64,000 nucleotides of DNA from Colocasia esculenta (taxonomy: Eukaryota > Streptophyta > Magnoliopsida > Alismatales > Araceae), in the NCBI GenBank assembly GCA_014218235.1, contig CM024766.1, forward strand, positions 69,925,207 through 69,989,206. Direction: 5' to 3'. Positions 45,290 to 56,640 of this stretch are shown one piece after another. Below the pieces are notes generated by a model. The model saw only the letters and a list, made by a program, of their open reading frames with translations. It was not told the origin of the DNA and ran no database searches. Each line of letters begins with the position of its first letter. Within the stretch, counting starts at the first letter, position 1. The position numbers and the translations under genes were made by a program.

Positions 45290-48200
45290 CATTACAATGG
45301 ATAATAGTCAGAAGAACCTTCTCCTTCATCGTATGAATGTTGTCCTTGATATCCATAAAGAGGGTTCATATATTCGAAATATTCACTATAACCTAACAAA
45401 GATGCAACCAACTCATCCATCTCTCTTTGGATCCCTCTTGGACTGAATGGTTGTTGGGTTGACTGGAATAGTATGGCTGCTGTCATTGATACCCATAAAG
45501 AGGGTTCATATATTCGGAATACTCACTATAACCAAACAAAGATGCAACCAACTCATCCATCTGTCTTTGGATCCCTCTTGGAGTGAATGGTTGTTAGGTT
45601 GACTGGAATCCAGAATCAGAATAAGAACCATGAGCATGAGAAGAGGATGCTAGGTCATAACTGCTACTAGCTAGAAGTGGTTGAAATTGGAATTCAGGTC
45701 CATAAGCCCACCCATACATTCATGTCTCCTGATGGCCACCTCCGTAGGGACCATAACCTAAATCATGTCCATAGTGCCCCTATGAATCATGACCATACAA
45801 CCCTTGTGAATCATGTTCATAATAACCTTGTCCTTATGAACTATGTCCATAATCATCCTGTGACTGTGTATATATGCCACCGCAAGGAGTAGCACCTGTA
45901 GCTGCACTAGAATCATCATCATCGTCGTTGTCATCATTATCCTCATAAGTATAACAAATCAAACACCTTCTTCCAATCTTTGACTTTTTTTCTTTTCTGT
46001 TGGTTGGTCCATCTCTTGCATCTTTGTATGGAGTTTTTTTCCCCTTGGTGTTCCTCTCACATAAATTTACCTCATCTTCTCAACTGTCGGGTCATCTCGA
46101 GCAGTAGCAGTTAGCCTCCCAGTCATATATATCCCTGATATAGTTCTTCTTAATGATGAAGGTGGCTTCACCATTGTAGGAGTGACTGATCTGCTATCTG
46201 ATTCTGAGTATTGAGCTGGCTCAAGCTCAGGTTGCTCATCAGTGTCAACAATCTCAAGCTACTTTTCTTTTGATGATGGTGATGCTCTTGGTCTTTTTAC
46301 TGACACTCTGAATTCTAAATCTCTTGGCTCATCTCCATCTAATATTCCTTCTACCTATAATATATTAGTAGGATCAAAAACAGGGTCATTAATCTCCTCT
46401 CGTACCTCAACCCAAGATTGCAAGGGATTATCATCATTAAAATAAGGCGTCGACATCAATTTGTCTAGTTGTATCATCTACATGTCGTTTGTCCCTCAAA
46501 TGTTATCTTAGCCTCATATTTTATCCTTAATCTCATATTGTAATGGTAGTAAACTAATTTCTCTAATCGCTCTGCCTTCAGCCAATTGTAAGCCTTTGAA
46601 TATATAAGGCCGAACATACTCCAATTCCTTTCACATTGGCTGATTGGTATTGTTTGACTAAACACCCAAATAACAATAAAAGTCAACGCATTACTGCCTT
46701 AATCTCTATTTTTTACCATAATCCACCAGTCAATTGTCCACCAATCATAAAAAAAATGAAGATTACATAGATTTAAATGAGATCAACTCATCATAATATA
46801 TGCATACATGTTGGACAAATATAATATACCGGGGCTGACTCTTCCTATAGCATAGTGCAATTGGGAGTCAGAATGTCTCAGTGCTCATTATATATGAATC
46901 CATCTATAAGAAGAAAGTAATAGTTTAACATCAATTCTCTATTCTCCAACATTCCCTCTTATTTATAAAACTCGTAAAACAAGTGAAGACCAACCTGAAG
47001 CTCGACCTCCAACCTTTCTTCCGGTGTCACGGATAAATAACTAGTGACATTTAAGGTGCCTTGAAGCACCTTGCCATCAACATGTGCATTGTCAGCATAC
47101 ATCAATCGAGGATCGAGAAAATAACATGCATTTGTGTATAATTAAGTGAATGTAAGATGTAGAATACTCCAATTGGAAATAGATAATGAAATGATTCATC
47201 GCTCACCAACTGCATGTAAATCATGATGTAAAGTGTTCCCTACCTGTGATCAATAATTTTCCACCACTTCTTATAGTCTCTTGGGAGGGACTACCGTAAC
47301 TCCAACTTCGCACGTTCCATGGCATAGTATAAATACTATAAATATCCCATGTCATTTTTATCATCGCCATCCACCATTCTAAGCACCTTCACATGAGGAG
47401 TGACAACTTTCAAATAACGGGTATCTCCCAGAATTCTCTATCTTCTATAAGATGGCAACAATCCAAATAATCCATCTGACTTTCAGCATTGTTTTTTGTC
47501 TATACTCCCATAGGGTCTTGTGATATATGATAAGACTTCAGCTCATTCTTAAATTTATGCAATGACTCCAAAGATATGAAATTAAAATCAAATCTTATTG
47601 ACCCTACACGGATGATGTCTCGGCCTCCATTTGCTAACTCCCTAAACATGTTAATGATTCTAAGATGACCATATATGTACCATGTCACCGGTTGTGCCCT
47701 TCAATTGTGATCTTCACATTTTTATCCATGTCAATATCCTCAAGTATAAGGTCAAGGTAATGTGCTACACATGGAAGTCAATACAAGTGCTTTCTTTTTT
47801 ACATCAACCTCCTGCCTGTAGCCTTGTAACTGGCTTCATTATTAGTGACTATCTACACAACATTGTCCTCTCCAATTTCTGCCACCATGTCAACCATCAA
47901 ATGAAATAAGTAGTTTGTATTATTCTCATGATTTGATATATCAATAGATTTAACAAATATTGTACTTTTGATGTAATAAATAAAAAAGTTAACCATGAAC
48001 TTCTTCGTGGTACTAGTCCAACCATCACACATAATAGTGCAACCCCTCTCCATCCATATATGTTTTGACGTTTTCAACACATTGATGGAGCTCATCAACC
48101 TCTCCCTCAAGGCCACGCCCGTATATGTCATGACGTGACAGAGCCTTGAAACCAGACTCAGCATCTGCCATAGCATCTATCATAGGCTGAAAATACTCTG

Positions 48201-48818
48201 ATTCAACTGCATGGGCAGGCACACCTGCATGAAAGAACCACTTGCTAATGTTTTTAAATGTGTGCCCTGCAGATTCTACTGATTTCTTGACACCTCTTAA
48301 TGTCTACTTGACTTTGGGTTGTATTGAAATATGTCTTCTAAATACATAGTTGCCCATGGAGCTTGCTCTCAGCGGAGCTGTGCCTGTATTGCCCCTACTA
48401 CCTAATCCTCCAAGTGCTTTTCCCCTCAATCGAGCTGCACGCTCACGCTCTACTGCCTCTGTCAACTCAGGATCTGAATCCTCAAAATCGGACACATCAT
48501 CATCCTCCCTCCTAACCCTTCTACTCAATCTGTCTGAAAGCTTCTCATTAATTTCAGCTTCATTTTCAACCCATCTTTACCTACTCTCTCTTTGGCCCAG
48601 AAGACACTGGCACATTTCCTCCCTCACCTCTCGGAGAGCTATGTCACATTGTTTTATCTCTCCTCTTACCCCTACCTGATGTTGTTTGCCTCCAGTAATT
48701 CCTCCATGTATTTCTCTCCCACAATAATTGTATTTTACTTTCTCCTCCTAGCATCAACTAAGGTGAGATGAGCCCATCCCGGATCGTCTTGTCCCTAGCT
48801 CTGTTCTCCTCTAGCCAT
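45290..48818 (-). pseudogene. hAT transposase (BED finger, DUF659, C-terminal dimerisation domain), decayed
   Basis: From ATG 48818 the pieces in order are a BED zinc-finger remnant (about 48745-48590; YNYCGREIHGGIT, with the first Cys changed to Tyr), an acidic DDDVSDFEDSDPELTEAV stretch and DUF659 (about 48180-47700; GCTIMCDGWTSTTKKFMVNF, then VTNNEASYKATGRR and PCVAHYLDLILEDI). The dimerisation domain (about 46670-46540; CERNWSMFGLIYSKAYNW, LEKLVYYHYNMRL) follows. The tail is low complexity, rich in Gly, Tyr, Asp and His (about 45960-45290), and includes a 143-bp-period duplication (45354-45470 and 45497-45609). Many stops (several CAG-to-TAG type) and frame changes leave it inactive. The regions between the domains are too decayed to assign. 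Confidence 0.82.
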
Positions 48819-48889
48819 AATCTTACAATAATAAAATCAAACATAAAAGTTGTAAGTAGAATGTAAAATACAACCTAACATTTTCCCAC

Positions 48890-49600
48890 CCGAAAAATTG
48901 CAATGAACTTAATTAAGCTTCAATAGACCTTAAACACACCTAATTACAAAAAGTCCCAATATTTAATACCTAATTATGACATAATTAAGAAATTTATCCC
49001 AATTACATGACATGAAATGCAATTAGTAGCATGTTTGAAACTTAAAACAATCAATGAAGCTTAATTAAGCTGCAATTGACCCTAAACATACCTAATTACC
49101 AAAAAAGTCCCAATTTTTAATATCTAATTATGACCTAATTAGGGATTTTATCCTAATTACACAACATGAAATACAATTAGCAGCATGCTTGAACCCTAAA
49201 ATAGTCAAAGAAGCTTAATTAAGCTTCAATTGACTCTAAACATTCCTAATTACAAAAAAGCCATAATTTTTAATACCTAATTATCACCTAATTAGATAAT
49301 TTATCCTAATGACACAACATGAAATGTAATTAGCAGCATGCTTGAATCCTAAAAATAGTCAATGAAGCTTAATTAAGCTTCAATTGACCCTAAACATACC
49401 TCATTACACAATAGCCTCAATTTCTAATACCTAATTATGACCTAATTAGGGAATTTTCCATAATTACACGACATGAAATGCAATTAGCAGCATGTTAGAA
49501 CCCTAAAATAGTCAATAAAGCTTAATTAAGCTTCAATTTACCTAAACCACATATAATTGCACAAAAGCCCCAAATTTAGGGGACTAATTAGGTTTTAATT
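48890..49600. repeat. Five-copy tandem array in the hAT element (period about 153 bp)
   Basis: Each unit carries the palindrome AAGCTTAATTAAGCTT or a variant (48906, 49057, 49211, 49365, 49518), followed by CAATTGACC, CCTAATTAC and a CATGAAATGCAATTAGCAGC block. The array lies between the transposase start and the element end, a usual place for transposase-binding or promoter repeats. Confidence 0.8.
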
Positions 49601-50372
49601 TAGGGTTTTATCCTAAACCATGCATAAAAGACTTGTATGTTCCCTAAACCCAAACCTATTGCATACAACTCTATAGAAGAAAGCATAAAAACCAAAATAC
49701 TTTCTTCAAGTTTATGCAGTGTAAATAGCAAGAAAGAGCGGTGGCGACAACGGGAGGATCTTCTCCGGCAGCAAAAATACCTCCTCCAAGCTCCCCCCAG
49801 CTTTCCTCCACCTCCCCACTCCCAAAACCTCTCAGATCTAAGAGGGGAGTTGGCGTCCGTTTCAGCCGGTTTCAGCCAATTTCAGGCCAAAACCATCTGA
49901 ATCAGGACGAAAGTGGCCCGGTTTCATCCGAAACCCATTATTTTATTATTATTATTTTAAGTTTTGGGTTGCTACAGCGCACCCCCCCCCCCCGGGTTTC
50001 AGATCGCCCTGGTCCGAAACTGAAACGTTTCGGCCGATTTCAGTTTTGGCCAAAACTAACATCCATGGGCAAACATGTAACATTTCTTGATCTGGTTATC
50101 TTAGCAATATATGCACATTCACTGCTACTGGTGCAGCCAGGCCCACTGAAACAGCCGGTTGTGAGGTATTCAGAGCCATGCTATCAAAAGACCAGATGGA
50201 CGCCATGTTTGCACATCCATTGTGGCATCATCAATACCTTCAAAAGAGATACTGCAGAGCCTTCGACAGGCTGCACAAACATGCATGCACATCCATTTGG
50301 ACAGGCATCTGAGTGTCTCCTGTGCAGTTCTATCCTCCTAGTTGTGCTTAAAAGGAAAATAGATCCATCCTA

Positions 50373-50512
50373 TCCATTTTTTTACTTGTGGTTTCTACCA
50401 TAGTGGTAGAGCACATTCCAGGTAAATAATAAACAAACAAGACCCCAGGTTTGAAACCTGGTCTCCCCTTCCCTCCCCACCCATGGTACCAACTGGGCTA
50501 CACCCAGTTGGT
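50373..50512 (-). mobile_element. tRNA-derived SINE, minus strand, about 140 bp
   Basis: On the minus strand an A box (TAGCCCAGTTGG, 50500-50489) and a B box (GGTTTCAAACC, 50458-50448) stand about 30 bases apart, and the 3' end has a run of seven A (50383-50377). A 12-bp target duplication AGATCCATCCTA flanks it at 50361-50372 and 50513-50524. This makes a complete SINE insertion. Confidence 0.78.
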
Positions 50513-50524
50513 AGATCCATCCTA

Positions 50525-52924
50525 CCTTGACGGATAGCTCTGGCTAATATGCAGCCAAGTCACACCAAATGCCTGATGGCCACTTAGTGGCAGCCCCTTT
50601 ACATGACAATCATAGGAATTAGATGCTTTGTGAGGTAAGCCATTTGGAGTCTCAGTCAAGATTGGAGATGATTGTACTGATTGCCCTGCACGTATATATT
50701 TTGATACCTACATAGCAATTCTGTCATGCACACAGACATTTGAGGAAGGCTTCACTAAATTAGACAAGTGGGTGACAAGTCCTCCCTTAAATAAGACTCA
50801 ATTCTTCATCATCAACTCCCTTGTCACGGATCTGAGGTTTGAACTTCTCAAAGACATGCCAAGATCCTCTTATAAACATGGATTGGAAACCTTCACTTCC
50901 TTCCATTCCCTGCATGATTCCTCCACAATCTGCGATGGAAAATGTTAGTTTACTTCCTCTTGTGCTGCTTCCGCAGAGAAGACAATTATCCGCACAATAT
51001 TTATCATCTGATAACAGCTTCTACATATTGTTTAGGGGTATTACTGTCACCAATGGAATAAATAGCTGACACCTGTGCTGGGGAACTCGTCATTTGACTT
51101 GCTCCTTGGGCCTGAAATGACTCAACTGAATTCTTATTAAGATTTAACGAGTAAGGTAGCAATCTTCTTCCTAACTTTACTCATTGTTCTCCTGATTCTC
51201 CCCGTACTTCTTGTAGACCAGGGCAACATCTGCCCCCACCAACCATGGAAGTGCAACCCATATATTTGACTTGAAATGAGTATTAGTACAATCTTTACGT
51301 CTAGTTTTCTAGCCCAATGTAGGAATTACCTAAATAAAACTTCAAAGATGTGGAATCACCATCCTCTGTTCAACTTCTACCAAAAACATTAGCAGATACC
51401 AAATTACTCCGCAATTTGAAGTCTCCATAGACCTCTTTCAAAACACCAAAAAGAGTAACAATGCTACTGAAAATGTCAACATTTCAGAACCGTAACGATA
51501 TCAGAACAAAGTGGCAACCAAAGGTAGGATGCTGAGTCGCTGTTCTTGATCCTTACCTGTCCTACTGCTTTGACCATTAAATGGAGAATTGCTAAAATAA
51601 AGAAATTATAACTTATAGCTTAACTCCTGATATTGGCACTAGCAAAAACAAAAAAGACAAAAATTCTCCACTCGTTGAGTACACCAATCTTGCTTGCATG
51701 CTCAGCCAGCCAGTCAGCCATCCTCATCCCAACATCCTACAAGTTCTCGGTTGAAGGATCTTCTTGCACATGACCTTCAGGCAACTCTGAATAAACTGTA
51801 TACTTCAGTCAAACAGTGGAACCAAGAAGTTTATATAGATGTGACATTGCTCATGTGCTTCCCCTCCAGAAAACTCATTAACTTTCTGAGGGAACAATCT
51901 TCTTTATTATTACAAAGGAAACTTACGTTACCCTCACATTTGCATCACTAACAAACCACTGCATTCAGGCAAGAGAATGCCTGGCGACCTGGATCCAGTC
52001 GGATTGATCTGGGTACATCAACCGTTTTTGGCCTAACTGATTCAATCCTTTAAACCTGCTCACAAAAACTTTAGCCTGACCATCCTGGATCAGTCAATCT
52101 GGACCACTGAACTGGCTGATCCCAGCCATTCCAGTCACCCATTCAGCCTGCTAGCCACTGGTTACATGTTGCTAGCCATTGTAGAATGGCTAAAAATGGC
52201 CAGGAGAGGTCATGAGTGCTATAAATTGCCAGTATTTGTGCAACCCACCACCCCAACAAACCCTAAACTGTATCTTATTCTTCAACTCTTGCTTCTCTAC
52301 TCTATCCCTGCCATAGTCTCCAAGTTGGTCGGCAGGTCCACCAGACCTTGGAAGTGTAATCGTGAATTACCTTTAGTTTTCCCTTGGAATGTGTCAATCT
52401 ATTACAAAGGTTGTTAGTCCAAACAAAATGGACTCTATTCCCTTTGCAATTGACGTATCCACTGCACTGAGATGTGTACTGACTTATGATTGCCCGTCCT
52501 AATCAATCAATCCATTGTGCTGCATAACTCCCAGAGGTAATTCTAAATCAAGATCAAGATCGGACATGGCCTCCAACCAAATGAGGCCTATGATTAATTT
52601 TGCCACCCTCCACTCAATCAGGGAGTACCTTCAACCCCACTGGGATAGCCACACGTATGGAATAATGGAACATTGAAGTAGACGATGAGAAACTAATCCA
52701 ATGATACAATTCTAAGAAATTTACGCCTCCTTTTCCACAAATTCCATGATCCCACAGCACCGATTCCCGGAGGGCAGAGGGACAACAATTAGGCACAGCG
52801 AGATTTTCTTCTTGGGGAGGGAGGGAGGAGGCATTAACGGAAATTTCAATAGTCCACAGAGTTGTTACAAAAACTGTACAGACAACCACTGGTGGGGGCC
52901 AGGCACACACCCCCCGGGCCTTCC
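50525..52924 (-). other. Intron sequence without recognised features
   Basis: 2.4 kb, AT-rich with no coding similarity, RNA gene or clear repeat seen on either strand. Confidence 0.5.
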
Positions 52925-52932
52925 GCCACAGG

Positions 52933-53286
52933 TAGGGTGTAAACGGAACCCGATATTCCGATATTCCGACCCGATTCCGATAAAAATTATCGGTTTCGGA
53001 ATCGAAAAATGATACCAATAGCTTATCGGAATCGGTATCGGATATTCCGATAAGCTATCGGAATCGGAATCGGAATTGAAAAATAATCAGAATCGGAATC
53101 GGTATCGGTTATTCCGATAAATTATCATAAACTCAAAAGGTAAAACTATGGTAAACATTTAGCTTATCGGAATTTCAGTTTCGATAATGTTATCGGAATC
53201 GGAACGGAATTGGAATTAATCATTCCGATTTTATTGGAATCGAAATATGTGTTTTCAGTTCCGAACCCGACCAGTTTGCAGCCCTA
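52933..53286. mobile_element. hAT-type MITE, 354 bp
   Basis: The ends are TAGGGTGTAAACGGAACC and (inverse) TAGGGCTGCAAACTGG. The 8-bp duplication GCCACAGG stands at 52925-52932 and 53287-53294. The interior consists of repeated ATCGGAATCGGAAT and TTCCGATA blocks. It is a different family from the CAWGGATG hAT family upstream. It lies about 120 bp from the exon 1 splice donor. Confidence 0.85.
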
Positions 53287-53413
53287 GCCACAGGGAAGAA
53301 TTGGAACAATGATAGTCCAACGTATAATTGTGGGACCCCCCGAAGGAAATGGAACGAGGAAGGTACGTATGCGAAGCGGACCACATCGATCGAGACACAC
53401 CTCAAGCATGTAC

Positions 53414-53908
53414 CTTCATGATGCCCACGACGGTGCCCCTGTTGCTGGGGAAGTTCTGCACGGCGGTGACGACGTTGCCGGTGTTAAAGAAGGTCTGCGC
53501 GTGCGCCGCCAGGAACATGTAGAAGCACATGAGTGGCACGGGGGAGCGGGGCAGGACCCCGGTGACGGCGAGCCACATTAAGAAGTACCCCACGAAGCAC
53601 TGGGCGGCCCCGGCGGCGTGGACCACCCACGGCCCGCATCCCCGGCAGCCGCCGCGATCCTCGGCGGAGGAGTAGAGGAGGCCTGAGAGGAGGCCGGCGT
53701 TGGCGCCGACGTCCTTGAAGAAGGCGACGGAGTCGAGGGTGGACTGGTCGTAGCCCTGGGAGGACTTGAGGAGGGGGGAATAGATGCCGAAGCAGTAGGA
53801 GGATCCGCTGGTGCACTGGATCCATATGCTCGCCGCCGTCGCCGTCCACTTGGTGGCGCGGAAGAGCGTGGCGACCTCGGGGGCGGCGCCGCCTCTCCCC
53901 CTCGCCAT
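53414..53908 (-). CDS. NFD4-like / Nodulin-like MFS transporter, exon 1
   Basis: The ATG at 53908 starts MARGRGGAAPEVATLF, followed by the Nodulin-like (PF06813) opening with ASIWIQCTSGSSYCFGIYSP and LKSSQGYDQSTLDSVAFFKD, then GANAGLLSGLLYSS. It ends ...RGTVVGIMK at 53414, followed by a donor GTACATGC (53413 downward). The exon is 165 codons in phase 0. It is clearly more GC-rich, especially at third positions, than exon 2, a 5'-to-3' GC gradient seen in monocots and some other angiosperms. The next coding block of this family, GFLGLSGAIL, is found 43.6 kb away in the right strand and phase. Confidence 0.88.
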
Positions 53909-53984
53909 GCTTATCCCGGTGCTGCCGTCCCCGAGACCGGTTGCCTCCTGCCCGCCTGGTTTGTTGCGTACGTGGGTGGGCGTT

Positions 53985-54351
53985 TAGGGCCGTTCATAAT
54001 ACGGTCTAAATCGTAAAATCGAATCGATCCGATTTCGTAGGTCAAATGATTCAGTTCGATTTGAAGATGAAAATCGAAATAAATCAAATATAAATATATA
54101 ATTATATAAAAATAAAACATAACAAAAAAAAGAAGTAGCGCAGTGGAGGGCGGCGTCATGCGCCCTCCACGCGCAACAGAAATGGGTTGTTTTGGTTTTT
54201 TTTCTGTTTAAACCTTAAGAAAATGTCAGCAAAACACCTAAAAAATGTCAAAACTGTGGATTTCAGTTTGAACCGATCGGTTCGGTTCGCCACTTGAGTT
54301 CGGTTCGGTTCGATTTTCTCCATTAACTGAACCGAACTGTGTACACCTCTA
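53985..54351. mobile_element. Possible MITE in the promoter/5' UTR region of the NFD4-like gene
   Basis: It starts TAGGGCCGTTCATAATACGG and its end inverted reads TAGAGGTGTACACAGTTCGG, 13 of 20 matching. Inside are GGTTCGGTTCG-type motifs common in such elements. No matching 8-bp duplication is found, so the insertion is old or the borders are wrong. Confidence 0.45.
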
Positions 54352-54365
54352 ATCTGTACGTTATG

Positions 54366-54475
54366 GCCTGTGGGTTTGGATTTGGAGGGAGCTTAGGTGA
54401 CCGCGTGGTGTACGGAGGTAGGCTAAACTTTACGTTTGCGGGTTTGGAGGGGGCTTAGGTGGCCACGTGGTGTTC
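54366..54475. repeat. Short tandem duplication upstream of the gene
   Basis: GGGTTTGGA..GGAGC/GGGCTTAGGTGACC/GGCC..CGTGGTG occurs twice about 65 bases apart. Confidence 0.6.
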
Positions 54476-55167
54476 TTAATATTTATTTTTAAAAATATTT
54501 TTAAAACTTTCCTTATATCTATAATAACTATATTTAGAAATAGATTACTTTTATTTTCGTCACCCATAATTATAGTAAGACTCCCCTCTCTATCTCAACT
54601 TTTCTATCTTCTTATCTGAAAAAAAGTTTATCCTATCAATAATACTAAGTTGGACTCTCTTATCATTCAACAATATATTAGTTGAACTCTCTTATGATAG
54701 ATAAGGCAGGGAGACAAATCCGGCAGTACACAGTTTTCTTAGTTAATCAATAAATTGTTTATTCTTTATGGATATTTAGATTTTTAAATATTTGATAATT
54801 ACAAGATAAAACTATTTAAAGAAAATATAAATAAAGAATCAAAACAAAAGCGCCAGCTAAGGACCACCGATAGCATTTTCTTTAGAAGATAATTTTTTAC
54901 TTAAAGAAAGAAAAATATTACATTTGCAAACCTGTCATGTTTACAAGACTTTCATTTTTATATGATTTTCAGAGACTAAGTTATTGATATATTTTAATTT
55001 ATGATTTTATGTTTCTGTAATATATTCAAAAAAACACTTACATCGTTGTTATACTCTTTACGTAGTGTGTGAAAAACCATCAAATATTATTAATTCAAAC
55101 AAAACTCCAATTCAGATAGATGTCATCTCCATCTCCGTGAGGACGAATACCATGGTGTATTTGAAAG

Positions 55168-55348
55168 GAGAAAGACTTTCTGTACTTCTGAAAGTGCAGA
55201 AATACCAAGTCAACTTACACTTTCTTCTTCTCATTGGTGAGAATCAAGTTGGTACATAGACCTCTCACCTCTTTCCCACCAATGAGAATGAGAAAGTGCA
55301 AGATCACTTAGCGTTTCTACACTTTCAGAAGTGCAGAATGTCTTTCTC
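55168..55348. mobile_element. Foldback MITE, Mutator-type, 181 bp
   Basis: It starts GAGAAAGAC and ends GTCTTTCTC. The 9-bp duplication ATTTGAAAG flanks it (55159-55167, 55349-55357), as for Mutator-like elements. Nearly the whole element is one inverted repeat, with arms of about 75 bases and a loop of about 35 bases around 55243-55278. The transcript would form a long hairpin. Confidence 0.82.
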
Positions 55349-55589
55349 ATTTGAAAGAGCTTGAAAGTACAATCCTCTCGTTCTCTCTCTCCCACGATCT
55401 CTCTTTTCTCCCTACTATTTTTTCTCTCTCCCTCTGCACGTACGTCCCACCCTTCTCATCCACACATGCGCCCATGTGTGAGCCCCTTACCGCGGTGCCG
55501 CACACCATCCCTCATGCGCCCCGTCGTGGCCAGCAACGTCCCCCACACGCTTGTGCGCCCACGTGCAGGTCTTTTTTATGGAAAAATTA

Positions 55590-56500
55590 ATTAAGAATTC
55601 TTGTCAGAAACTTTGTTAATATTTACTATAATAAAATTTTGTATTTATTATAATAGTAAACTTTGTTACAATATATGTAAGTTTTGTTATAATAAATATT
55701 AAATTTTTTATTATAACAGTAAATTTTATTAATGTTTACTATAACAAAGTTTTATATTTACTGTAATAGTAAGCTTTATTAATATTTACTATAACAAAAC
55801 ATTGTATTTACTATAAAAGTAAGCTTTATTACAAGATACCTTAAACTTGTTATAGTAAACATTAAGTTTTCATTATTATAACAATAAACTTTGTTAATAT
55901 TTACCATAACAAAACTTTGTGTCTGCTGTAATAGTAAGCTTTGTTAATATTTACTATAACAAAGTTTTGTATTTACTATATATAACAATAAATTTTGTTA
56001 CAATATACGTTAAGTTTTGTTATAATAAATATTAAACCTTCTTTATTATAACAATAAGCTTCTGTTAATATTTACTATAACAAAACTTTAGTTTTACTAT
56101 AATAGTAAGCTTTGTTACAATAAAGAAGGCTTAATGTTTACTATAATAAAGCTTAACGTATATTGTAACAAGACTTAACGTATGATGTAACAAGAAATAA
56201 TATCTATTGTAATATTTACTGTAACAGAATTTAACATATAACGTAACAGAGAATAATATTTACTATAACATTAACTATAACGAGACTTAACATATACTGT
56301 AATAGATAATAATATTTACTGTAACATGACTTAACGTATACTGTAACAGATTAATATTTATTGTAACGAGGAGTAACATATGTTGTAATAGAGAATAAAC
56401 ATATCTTATAATAGACAATAACGTTTGTTGTAACATGACTTAATGTATATTGTAAGTGATGCCAAGATGTACTGTAAATGATGTGTATGTTTACTGTAAG
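55590..56500. repeat. AT-rich degenerate array with inverted halves
   Basis: The left part repeats units of about 50 bases like TTAATATTTACTATAACAAA..TAGTAAGCTTTGT. From about 56120 the motif appears mainly in the opposite sense (AAGCTTAACGTATATTGTAAC, inverse of GTTACAATATACGTTAAGTT near 55998). The nature of the array is unknown. Confidence 0.6.
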
Positions 56501-56552
56501 TGATATCAAGACTTCTTGGAGAGAAAAAAAAGATGTTATATTATAACACAAG

Positions 56553-56640
56553 TGTGGTTGTAGCTTAGTGGTGAGGACTTTGTGTTGGATCCATGAAGAC
56601 TTGAGTTCAAATCTCAATAGTCATAAGTAAATAGATTTTT
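56553..56640 (+). mobile_element. tRNA-like / SINE-type sequence
   Basis: A box TAGCTTAGTGG (56561-56571) and B-box-like GAGTTCAAATCTC (56603-56615) about 32 bases apart, followed by a T-rich tail. No acceptor-stem pairing or cloverleaf end supports a functional tRNA. No target duplication was found. Confidence 0.5.

Larger units (their letters stand above)
44906..50067 (-). mobile_element. hAT DNA transposon, 5.2 kb, transposase on the minus strand
   Basis: The ends are CAAGGATGTTGGT and (inverse of the right end) CATGGATGTTAGT. The 8-bp duplication GGCAAACA is present at 44898-44905 and 50068-50075. Subterminal zones on both sides are rich in CGAAACCG/CGGTTTCG-type motifs. Inside lie a degenerate transposase gene (48818 down to 45290) and a five-copy tandem array (48890-49600) on its promoter side. 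Confidence 0.9.
9789..53413 (-). other. Giant intron (43,625 bp) of the NFD4-like gene
   Basis: It begins GTACATGC after ...ATGAAG and ends TTTTTCAG before GGTTTTCTG. Joining the two exons gives an uninterrupted family-typical sequence in phase 0. The intron is filled by element A with nested element B, a hAT element, two hAT MITEs and a SINE. Elements A and B stand opposite to the gene, while the hAT transposase and the SINE run with it. Splicing across this distance is inferred, not shown. The alternative is a gene split by insertion and no longer expressed. Confidence 0.78.

Noticed and set aside
49637..50403. 220-codon plus-strand frame across the right end of the hAT element
   Set aside because: It crosses the transposon border into unrelated intron DNA and has no family features.
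8586..53908. Exons 1 and 2 as two separate gene fragments
   Set aside because: Same strand, matching splice sites, same phase and the exact family junction favour one gene with a giant intron; transcript data could still overturn this.
53985..54351. Confident call of a promoter MITE
   Set aside because: Terminal repeats are only partly matched and no target duplication was found, so it is kept as a possibility only.
56553..56640. Functional tRNA gene
   Set aside because: Boxes A and B fit, but no acceptor stem or full cloverleaf is found, so a SINE-type relic is more likely.
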